Shown here: positions 42,152 to 49,492 of the stretch, in pieces
Position numbering within the stretch: the stretch's first letter is position 1
Layout of the letters: each line of letters starts with the position of its first letter
The notes under the pieces: generated by a model
Seen by the model: the letters and a program-made list of their open reading frames with translations, nothing else
Told to the model about the DNA's origin: nothing
The model's database searches: none
NCBI GenBank assembly: GCA_005502805.1
Contig: SCMY01000014.1
Coordinates: forward strand, 124,001-188,000
From: Rhizobiales bacterium 2SD
Lineage (GTDB): Bacteria; Pseudomonadota; Alphaproteobacteria; Rhizobiales; Beijerinckiaceae
DNA: 64,000 nt
Direction: 5' to 3'
Program-made: the position numbers and the translations under genes

Positions 42152-44281
42152 ATGGCGCTATCGCCGGGCCGACGGTTCTTCGGAACCGGCCTGACGCTTA
42201 TCCTCGTTGCTGTCGGCCCCTGCTCAGCGGGCCCTGACGGCTCGCATCCGTTGCAGATCGAGCAGTTGGCGCGTGTCGATACGAGCGCCAGCACGAACGT
42301 TGATGTCGGCGTCACCGCCTCGCTTGCGCCGCAAACCGAGCCACCCGCATCGCCTGTGCCACCGGCAGCGATCGTCCGGCCGGAAGAGCGGATCGACCTC
42401 GAACCGCTGAAGAAAGTGGTGGCGGCCTATCGTAGCGGCAAGCTGGAAGATGGCGACGCCATCGCTCGCGGCATCGACGACAAGGCGGTGCGTGGCATGC
42501 TGGAGTGGGTGGCGCTGCGCAGCCTGTCCAATGTCGTCAGCTTCGAGCGCATCGCCGAATTCCTCGACGAGTTCCCGAACTATCCCGGCACCACCCCGTT
42601 CCGCCGGCGGGCCGAGGCGGCGCTGGTCACCGACCGGCGCTCGCCTGAGACCGTCCGCGCCTTTTTCCATGGCCGCGAGCCGATCAGCCCGGCGGGGCGC
42701 GTCGCGCTGGCGCGGGCTCTCGCCGCCGAGGGCAAGACCGACGAGGCGCTGGCGCTCGCGCGCCGAACCTGGCTCAAGGACCATCTCGGCGCCGGGCTCG
42801 AGAAGATCGTGCTCGACAATTTCGGTGACAAGCTCACCACGGCCGATCATCGCCTGCGCACCGAGCGCTATCTCTTTGCTGGAAAGAGCGAGGAAGCGCT
42901 GCGCAATGCCGCCCGCGTCTCGCAGGATTATGTCGCCCTCGCCAAGGTCCGCCTCGCCAGCGCCAAGGCCAAGGGGCCGATCGCGCAGAAGCAGATCGAC
43001 GCCGTACCCGCCGCCCTGAAGAAGGACATCTCCTTCGCCTTCCTGCAGGCACAGCAGGCGCGTCGCTCCGGCAAGCCGGTCGATGCCGCCAAGGCGATCG
43101 CCGATGTCCCGCGCGATCCGGCCTTGCTCGGGGATGGCGATGGCTGGTGGGAGGAGCGCCGGCTGATCGCCCGCAAGCTGCTCGACGAGGGCGACGCCAA
43201 AGGCGCCTATGCCGTCGCCTCCGGTCATGGCGCCGAGGACACGGCCGAGCGTATCGACGCTGAATGGCATGCCGGCTGGATCGCACTGCGCTTCGAGAAG
43301 GATGCCGAGCGGGCCGCGAAGCATTTCGCCGAGGCTGCCAAGATCGCGGAGACGCCGATCTCGGTGGCCCGCGCCACCTATTGGCAGGGCCGCGCCGCCG
43401 ACGCACTGAACAAGGCCGACGAGGCGAAGACCTTCTATACTCGCGCCGCCGAGCATCCGGTCGCCTATTACGGCCAACTCGCCCGCGCCCGGCTCGGCCT
43501 CACCGACCTGCCGGTGCGGCGCACCATGGCGGCGCCGCTGGCGCATCTGCCCGGCTTCAAGGCGGCCAAGCTGCTCTATGCGATCGAGGCCCCCGATCTC
43601 GCCGGGCAATTGCTGATCGACCTGTCGCAGCGTTTGCACGATACCGCCGCACTCGAGGCGATCGCCGACATCGCCCGCCAGCGCGGCGACGCCAAGACCC
43701 TGCTCACCATCGGCAAGATCGCGCTGCAGCGCGGCTTCCCGCTCGACGAGGCCGCCTTCCCGACCTTCGGCGTACCGGAATTTCCGTCGGTCGGCGATCC
43801 GATGGAGCGCGCCATCGTCCATGCCATCGCCCGGCAGGAGAGCGCCTTCGACCCGGCCGCGGTCTCGCATGCCGGCGCGCTCGGCCTGATGCAGATGATG
43901 CCGGCGACGGCGCGTGAGACGGCGCGTCGGGCGCAAATGCCGTTCGAGCTCGACAAGCTGACCAAGGACCCGCTCTATTCCGCCAAGATGGGCGCCGCCC
44001 ATCTCAACGACCTCCTCGGCGACTGGCGCGGCTCCTATATCCTGACCTTCGCCGCCTATAATGCCGGCTCCGGCAATGTGAAGAAGTGGATCACCGCCTA
44101 TGGCGATCCGCGCACGCCCGAGGTCGACGCGGTCGACTGGGTCGAGCGCATCTCCTTCACCGAAACCCGCAACTACGTGCAGCGGGTGATGGAGAACCTG
44201 CAGGTCTACCGCCAGCGCCTCAACCAGCGCACCGCCTATATGATCGACTACGATCTGAAGCGGGGCGGCAAGCGCGACTAA
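42152..44281 (+). CDS. Soluble lytic murein transglycosylase (Slt type)
   Basis: Periplasmic enzyme that cleaves the glycan strands to give 1,6-anhydromuropeptides. The 709 residues consist of a signal peptide (FFGTGLTLILVAVGPCSA), a long helical superhelix of SEL/TPR-like repeats (residues about 90-510), and a C-terminal SLT domain. The catalytic glutamate is in IARQESAFDPAAVSHAGALG (around residue 565), followed by LMQMMPATA and YNAGSGNVKKWI. The ATG at 42152 and the TTG at 42149 are both possible; GGGGGG precedes both. Confidence 0.93.
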   Translation: MALSPGRRFFGTGLTLILVAVGPCSAGPDGSHPLQIEQLARVDTSASTNVDVGVTASLAPQTEPPASPVPPAAIVRPEERIDLEPLKKVVAAYRSGKLEDGDAIARGIDDKAVRGMLEWVALRSLSNVVSFERIAEFLDEFPNYPGTTPFRRRAEAALVTDRRSPETVRAFFHGREPISPAGRVALARALAAEGKTDEALALARRTWLKDHLGAGLEKIVLDNFGDKLTTADHRLRTERYLFAGKSEEALRNAARVSQDYVALAKVRLASAKAKGPIAQKQIDAVPAALKKDISFAFLQAQQARRSGKPVDAAKAIADVPRDPALLGDGDGWWEERRLIARKLLDEGDAKGAYAVASGHGAEDTAERIDAEWHAGWIALRFEKDAERAAKHFAEAAKIAETPISVARATYWQGRAADALNKADEAKTFYTRAAEHPVAYYGQLARARLGLTDLPVRRTMAAPLAHLPGFKAAKLLYAIEAPDLAGQLLIDLSQRLHDTAALEAIADIARQRGDAKTLLTIGKIALQRGFPLDEAAFPTFGVPEFPSVGDPMERAIVHAIARQESAFDPAAVSHAGALGLMQMMPATARETARRAQMPFELDKLTKDPLYSAKMGAAHLNDLLGDWRGSYILTFAAYNAGSGNVKKWITAYGDPRTPEVDAVDWVERISFTETRNYVQRVMENLQVYRQRLNQRTAYMIDYDLKRGGKRD

Positions 44282-44315
44282 ACGCCCCTCGCCTTCTAAA
44301 GCTCCGTTTCCCCGG

Positions 44316-44338
44316 CGCGCCGCGATAATCGCGGCGCG
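44316..44338. terminator. GC-rich hairpin after the transglycosylase
   Basis: The 11-base arms CGCGCCGCGAT and ATCGCGGCGCG surround a single base, so in RNA the loop is larger. No T-run follows. It lies 34 bases after the transglycosylase stop. It may be a weak terminator or a transcript-stabilising hairpin. Confidence 0.4.
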
Positions 44339-44448
44339 AACCTATCCACATGTCTGGTGGTATGCCGCCGCAATGATTATTCCTGCCATTTGCAATATTT
44401 GAAACTTTCAAGTATCTGCCTCTCCAAACGCACAAGGGAGGAGTTCAG

Positions 44449-45609
44449 ATGCTGCCGGACATTGCCGCGCATGCGCCGACTTTGCAGGCTTGGCGCCGCG
44501 ACCTTCACGCCCATCCAGAGACCGCCTTCGAGGAAGTCAGGACCTCGGCCTTCGTCGCCGAGACGCTGGCCTCGTTCGGCGTCACCGTCCATCGCGGCCT
44601 CGGCGGCACCGGCCTCGTCGGCGTGATCGAAGGCGCCGCCCCCGGCCCGACCATCGGCCTGCGTGCCGACATGGACGCCCTGCCGATGGACGAGGAGACC
44701 GGGGCCGACTACCGCTCGACCGCGCCCGGCCGTTTCCATGGCTGCGGCCATGACGGCCACACGGTGATGCTGCTCGGCGCCGCCCGGCATCTCGCCGCCA
44801 ACCCGCCGAAGCGCGGCAAGGTTCATCTGATCTTCCAGCCGGCCGAGGAGGTCGGGCTCGGCGCCAAGCGCATGATCGAGGACGGGCTGTTCGAGCGCTT
44901 CCCCTGCTCGGAGGTCTATGCGCTCCACACCATCCCGCTCTATGCCGAGGGCACGGCGGCGGTCCGGCCCGGCCCGACGCTCGCCGGCATCGCCGCCTTC
45001 GAGATCAGGATCGACGGCGTCGGCGGCCATGGCGCGGCCCCGCACACCACGATCGACCCGCTGCAGGTCGCGGCACGGCTCGCGACCGAGATCTCCTCGA
45101 TCGTCGGCCGGCATGTCGACCCGCTCGCGCCGGCGGTGATCAGCCTCGGGCGGCTCACGGCCGGCACCGCGCCGAACATCATCCCGGCCTCGGCCGAGCT
45201 TTCGGGCACGATCCGCACCTATGATCCGGCGGTCGAGGCACTGATCCTGAAAAAGCTCGACGCGATCTGCCAAGGCTTCGCGTTGATGTCGGGCTGTACC
45301 ATCGCCTGCACGCAGGCGGCGAGCTGCCTGCCCTGCGTCAACCATCCGCGCGCCGCTGCGGCCGCGGCGGCGGCAGCCGGCGAGGTGCTCGGCGCGAACA
45401 ACGTCCGCACCGACATGAAGCCCCTGCCCTTCTCCGACGATTTCGCGCTGATGCTCGACCAGTGGCCGGGCGCCTACATCTTCCTCGGCCAGCCCGGGGC
45501 GATGTGCCACCACCCGACCTTCGATTTCGACGACCGCCTGCTACCGGTCGGCGCCAGCCTCCTCGCCCGCATCGTCGAACGCCAGACCATGGAAGGGGCG
45601 AGCGCATGA
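44449..45609 (+). CDS. M20 family metallopeptidase (amidohydrolase)
   Basis: A 386-residue zinc hydrolase of the hippurate hydrolase/IAA-amino acid hydrolase type. Metal ligands lie in RADMDALPM, HGCGHDGHTVML and PAEEVGLGAKRM, and the dimerisation domain has GGHGAAPHTTIDPL. The C-terminal GAMCHHPTFDFDDRLLPVG carries the last ligand. Its stop overlaps the MFS gene start (ATGA), which points to cleavage of an N-acyl amino acid imported by that transporter. A MarR gene follows. Confidence 0.9.
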   Translation: MLPDIAAHAPTLQAWRRDLHAHPETAFEEVRTSAFVAETLASFGVTVHRGLGGTGLVGVIEGAAPGPTIGLRADMDALPMDEETGADYRSTAPGRFHGCGHDGHTVMLLGAARHLAANPPKRGKVHLIFQPAEEVGLGAKRMIEDGLFERFPCSEVYALHTIPLYAEGTAAVRPGPTLAGIAAFEIRIDGVGGHGAAPHTTIDPLQVAARLATEISSIVGRHVDPLAPAVISLGRLTAGTAPNIIPASAELSGTIRTYDPAVEALILKKLDAICQGFALMSGCTIACTQAASCLPCVNHPRAAAAAAAAAGEVLGANNVRTDMKPLPFSDDFALMLDQWPGAYIFLGQPGAMCHHPTFDFDDRLLPVGASLLARIVERQTMEGASA

Positions 45610-46901
45610 CCACCGCCACGCTCGAAACCGCCCAGCCGCGCTCGGCCTCGATGGTCCGGCGTGCCGTCATCTCCTCGGTGATCGGCAACGGGCTCGAATG
45701 GTACGACTTCCTGGTCTACGGCTTCTTCTCGACGATCATCGCGCAGGTCTTCTTTCCAAGCTCGGACCCGCTGGTCTCGGCGCTGCTGACGGCGGCGACC
45801 TTCGCGATCTCGTTCCTAGTGCGGCCGATCGGCGGCGTCCTGCTCAGCACTTACGCCGACCGCTTCGGCCGCAAGCCGATCCTGACGGTGATGATCCTGA
45901 TCATGGGGTTCTCGACCGTGCTGATCGGGCTGACACCGAGCTACGCCACGATCGGCATGCTGGCGCCGATCCTCGTCATCGTCGCGCGCATCCTGCAGGG
46001 CATTTCGGTCGGCGCCGAATTCGCCAGCGCAACCGCGATGCTGGTCGAATACGCGCCGCCGCGAAAGAAGATGCTCTATGGCAGCTTCCAGATGTGCTCG
46101 CAGGCGCTGGCGCTCGCCCTCGCCGCCTTCTCCGGCTATGCGCTCTCGACACTGATGACGCCCGAGACCCTGCAGGACTGGGGCTGGCGCATTCCTTTCC
46201 TGCTGGGCTCGCTGATCACGCCGCTCGGCTTCTACATCCGCCGCTTCGTCGATGAATCGCCGGAATACGAGAAGGACAGCGGCCCCAAGGTCAAGCAGAC
46301 GCCGTTCCTGACCGTGCTGGCCGAGCACCGCAGCGCCCTGCTGCGCAGCTGCGCCATCATGATCCCCGGCACCGCCTCGAACTATGTCTGGTTCATCTTC
46401 CTGCCGGGCTATGTCGTGCGGCAACTGAAGCTGCCCTTCACCAGCGCCATGCTGAGCTCGCTGATCGGCGGCATCCTGCTGTTCTTCTTCGTGCCGATCA
46501 TGGGCCAGCTCGCCGATCGCTGGAACCCGCGCCGCGTCTGGCTCTGCGGCATGCTTGCCTTCGCGGCGCTCTCCTATCCGCTGCTCTCCTATGTCGTGGC
46601 GGTGCCGAGCTTCGAGCGGCTGCTGATCGCGCAGGCGATCTGCGCCCTGCCGATCGCCGCGATCTGGGCGCCGACGCCGGGGCTGCTGGCCGGGATGTTC
46701 CCGACCACCGTCCGCTCCACCGGCATGTCGATCGCCTACAACATGGTGGTGCTGCTGTTCGGCGGGCTCGCGCCGTTCACGCTGACCTGGCTGGTGGCCA
46801 AGACCGGTTCCGACCTGGTGCCGTCCTATTACCTGATCGCCTGCACGGCCTTGGCACTGCTCGCGCTCTGGCAGGCCGACCGCGGCGAAGCCCGGCGTTG
46901 A
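45606..46901 (+). CDS. MFS transporter, metabolite:H+ symporter type
   Basis: A 431-residue carrier with twelve membrane segments of the MHS subfamily (citrate, shikimate, proline betaine relatives). The family signatures are GNGLEWYDFLVYGFFSTIIA at the first helix, ADRFGRKPILTVMILIMG at the cytoplasmic loop, and DESPEYEKDSG in the middle loop. It overlaps the M20 hydrolase gene by four bases, so it likely imports that enzyme's substrate. The exact ligand is unknown. Confidence 0.92.
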   Translation: MTTATLETAQPRSASMVRRAVISSVIGNGLEWYDFLVYGFFSTIIAQVFFPSSDPLVSALLTAATFAISFLVRPIGGVLLSTYADRFGRKPILTVMILIMGFSTVLIGLTPSYATIGMLAPILVIVARILQGISVGAEFASATAMLVEYAPPRKKMLYGSFQMCSQALALALAAFSGYALSTLMTPETLQDWGWRIPFLLGSLITPLGFYIRRFVDESPEYEKDSGPKVKQTPFLTVLAEHRSALLRSCAIMIPGTASNYVWFIFLPGYVVRQLKLPFTSAMLSSLIGGILLFFFVPIMGQLADRWNPRRVWLCGMLAFAALSYPLLSYVVAVPSFERLLIAQAICALPIAAIWAPTPGLLAGMFPTTVRSTGMSIAYNMVVLLFGGLAPFTLTWLVAKTGSDLVPSYYLIACTALALLALWQADRGEARR

Positions 46902-46956
46902 GCCGAGGCCGCAAAGTCGGGTAGGACGGTCGTCAGCCGCAAGAAGGAGGCTCGAC

Positions 46957-47379
46957 CTGCCCGAACCGTTCCTGACCTTCCGGATCGACCAGGTCAACCA
47001 GACCGCGATGGCGCGCGCCTCGCGGGTCTACAAGGAGAAGCTCGGCCTGAACATTCGCGAACTGCGCGTGATCAGGACGATCGGCGACCGGCCCGGCCTG
47101 TCGTCCAGGGCGTTGTCGGAGGCCAGCTTCATCGAGCAGACGCTGGTCTCCAAGCATCTGCGCAAGCTCATCGCCGAGGGCTATATCCGGCGCGACCTCG
47201 AAAGCGCCGATGCGCGGCGGGTGGCACTGCGCCTGACGGCGAGAGGCGAGACCGTCAGGCAGGAGGCCGACCGGCTCGGCGAGATGATGGAGCGCGACTT
47301 CCTCTCCGCCCTCACGCCCGAGGAACTCGCAGTCTTCAATCGCTGCATCGCCAAGCTGCGAGGCTGGGGCGCGTCGTAG
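46957..47379 (+). CDS. MarR-family regulator, possible CTG start
   Basis: Winged-helix regulator of 140 residues if it starts at CTG 46957. Core features are GLNIRELRVIRTIGDRPGLS, the recognition helix IEQTLVSKHLRKLIAEGYI, and the wing DLESADARRVALRLTARG. The first ATG, at 47008, would remove EPFLTFRIDQVNQTAMARAS, which matches the conserved N-terminal dimerisation helix, and has no ribosome-binding site. AAGGAGG at 46944-46950 is six bases before CTG, and no ATG, GTG or TTG lies in frame between them. It follows the MFS gene and may control the M20/MFS unit. Confidence 0.82.
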   Translation: MPEPFLTFRIDQVNQTAMARASRVYKEKLGLNIRELRVIRTIGDRPGLSSRALSEASFIEQTLVSKHLRKLIAEGYIRRDLESADARRVALRLTARGETVRQEADRLGEMMERDFLSALTPEELAVFNRCIAKLRGWGAS

Positions 47380-47475
47380 AACACCGCAGCCGGACCAAGG
47401 GCCGAGCCTCTGCTTTCGCCCACCGCGTCGCCATGGTTAGGTGCGCCCTGCCCGCCTTGCTCCCGAGTCCCCCAC

Positions 47476-48363
47476 ATGAATTCCGATACCGGCTTCCGCT
47501 CCCTCTTCATCAGCGCCCGCGACGGGCTGAAGCTGCATCTGCGCGAATACGGGCCGCAGGCGGCGCCGAACCTGCCGATCGTCTGTCTGGCGGGACTGGC
47601 GCGCACCTCCGCCGACTTCCATGAGCTGGCGCTGGCGCTGGCGGAGGGCGGGCCGCGGCGCGTGCTGGCGCTCGACTATCGCGGCCGTGGCCGCTCCGAC
47701 TACGCCAAGGATTGGCACGACTACGACATTCGCGTCGAACTCGACGATCTCATGCAGGTGCTCGCTGCCGCAGGTGTCGAAGAAGCCGTCTTCGTCGGCA
47801 CGTCGCGCGGCGGGCTCCTGACCATGGCGCTGGCAGCGGCGCGGCCGGCGGCTATCCGCGGCGCCGTCCTCAACGATGTCGGGCCGGTGATCGACGCGCG
47901 CGGCCTGCTGCGCATCCGCGGCTATGTCGGCAAGCTGCCGACGCCACGCAGCTTCGCCGAGGGCGCTGAGATCCTGAAGCGGCTGTCGGATCATCAGTTC
48001 CCGCTCTTCGGCGAGGCCGAATGGGAGATCATGGCGAGACGCACCTGGACCGAGCGCAATGGCGCGCTGGTGCCGGACTATGATCCGCGCCTGCTGAAGA
48101 CGCTGGAGGAGCTCGACCTCGAAGCCCCTCTGCCCGAGCTCTGGCCCTATTTCGCGGCGCTGAACCATGTCCCGGTGCTGGCGATCCGCGGCGAGAATTC
48201 CGACCTGCTGGCAGAGAAGACGCTGGAGGAGATGGGGCAGCGCCATCCGCATTGCGAAACCTTCACCGCGCCGGGCCAGGGCCATGCCCCTCTGCTCGGC
48301 AGCAAGGACATGGTCCGCCGCATCGGCAGGCTGATCGCAAAGGCGGAGAAGCAGGCGGCCTGA
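47476..48363 (+). CDS. Alpha/beta hydrolase
   Basis: A 295-residue alpha/beta hydrolase. The nucleophile elbow is VFVGTSRGGLLTM (Ser at about residue 112), the oxyanion region PIVCLAGLARTSADF, a late aspartate region around VLAIRGENSDLL, and the catalytic histidine in APGQGHAPLL. Length and cap fit the epoxide hydrolase/esterase group. No neighbouring gene fixes the substrate. It is followed by a dispersed repeat and the convergent gene at 48487. Confidence 0.88.
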   Translation: MNSDTGFRSLFISARDGLKLHLREYGPQAAPNLPIVCLAGLARTSADFHELALALAEGGPRRVLALDYRGRGRSDYAKDWHDYDIRVELDDLMQVLAAAGVEEAVFVGTSRGGLLTMALAAARPAAIRGAVLNDVGPVIDARGLLRIRGYVGKLPTPRSFAEGAEILKRLSDHQFPLFGEAEWEIMARRTWTERNGALVPDYDPRLLKTLEELDLEAPLPELWPYFAALNHVPVLAIRGENSDLLAEKTLEEMGQRHPHCETFTAPGQGHAPLLGSKDMVRRIGRLIAKAEKQAA

Positions 48364-48382
48364 CGGCTTCGTGCTCGTTCTT

Positions 48383-48480
48383 CGTCATGCTCGCCCTTGT
48401 GGCGACCATCCATGTCTTGAACACGGCACTCGATCGGCAGAGTGAAGATATGGATGGTCGGGACAAGCCCGACCATGACG
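48383..48480. repeat. Dispersed palindromic repeat, copy 3
   Basis: Starts CGTCATGCTCGCCCTTGTGG, contains CATGTCTTGAACACGGC and ends with the TGGTCGGG-ACAAG-CCCGACCA hairpin plus ATGACG. It is slightly longer than the copies at 16225 and 27142. It is again intergenic between convergent genes. Confidence 0.8.
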
Positions 48481-48486
48481 CGAAGC

Positions 48487-49482
48487 TCAGCGCTTCCTCT
48501 TGCGCTTCTTCGCCTTGGCCGCCCGCGAGTGCTCGGTCTCGCCACCGCCGGCGAGGATCTTGGCCTCGGCCTGCCATTGCTCAGCGACATCGCGGCCCGG
48601 GAAGCCGGTGTGATGGGCAAGGAAGCGCAATTCGTCGGGACCGAGCGCGACGATCTGGTTGAAATGCCAGATGCCGAGCGTGTTCAGCGTCTCGGCGATC
48701 GCCGGGCCGATGCCGTCGATCAGGCCGAGATCGTCCGGTTTGCCGCCGCGCGCTGCCGGCAGAAGATTCCCCGGGCGCTTGCCTTCGAGCGCGGCGCCGG
48801 AGAGCGGAGCCTCCGTCACAGCCTCGATCGTCGTCGCGGTGCGCGCCAGCGTCGCTGCTTGCGCCACCCAATCCTCGCGCTCGATCCGGCCGGGAAAAGC
48901 GAGATAGGCGCCGACCCATTCAACGTTCTGCGGCGTCCAGGCGGCAATCTGGCTGAAATGCCAGATGCCGAGCGCATGCAGCCGCTCCTGGTTCTGCGGG
49001 CCAATGCCCTTGATCAGCTTGAGATCGTCAGCCTGCCCGCCGCGCGCGGCGGTAAAGCCGGCCGGGCGCTTGCCTGCGAACGTATCCTCGCCCGCGACTT
49101 TCGGCATCGGCGCCACAGTCTTCGCCTCCGCAACAGCTGGAGGAAGCGCGGGGGCTGGCTGAGGCAAGGCGAGGCGCGGTGACGGTGGACTCAGTGCCGG
49201 GAGCGCCTCTTGCGCTTGCCCGGCGAACAGGCTGCCGATCAGGCAACCGGCGGCGTAGGCGAGCAGATAGAGCAAGGCCGTCTCGATCCAGAAGGCCGCC
49301 TGGTCATTGATCAGCCGGAACCAGACCAGCCCGGCCAAGGCGATCCAAAGGAGAGCCAGACCCGCGATAGGGACGCTCGCGAAACTGCGCGGGCCGCCAT
49401 TGCCACTCAACCAGCCGAAGACCAGGCCCATCGCGAAGGCGGCGAGGAGAAACCAGGCGAACTGGGTTGCAAGATAGAGCAT
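48487..49482 (-). CDS. Membrane protein with two helix-hairpin-helix repeats
   Basis: A 331-residue protein with three membrane segments (about 3-25, 37-57, 66-88), a proline-rich linker (97-130) and two near-identical repeats: GKRPAGFTAARGGQADDLKL (137-213) and GKRPGNLLPAARGGKPDDLG (234-311). Each contains IKGIGP/IDGIGP and HALGIWHFSQIA/NTLGIWHFNQIV, a helix-hairpin-helix fold like 5'-nuclease proteins. It ends in a basic tail, KAKKRKRKR. The topology places the HHH pair on one side of the membrane. It is ten bases downstream of the OmpA/BON gene, so they are in an operon. Confidence 0.75.
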   Translation of the reverse strand: MLYLATQFAWFLLAAFAMGLVFGWLSGNGGPRSFASVPIAGLALLWIALAGLVWFRLINDQAAFWIETALLYLLAYAAGCLIGSLFAGQAQEALPALSPPSPRLALPQPAPALPPAVAEAKTVAPMPKVAGEDTFAGKRPAGFTAARGGQADDLKLIKGIGPQNQERLHALGIWHFSQIAAWTPQNVEWVGAYLAFPGRIEREDWVAQAATLARTATTIEAVTEAPLSGAALEGKRPGNLLPAARGGKPDDLGLIDGIGPAIAETLNTLGIWHFNQIVALGPDELRFLAHHTGFPGRDVAEQWQAEAKILAGGGETEHSRAAKAKKRKRKR

Positions 49483-49492
49483 CGCCGGCTCC

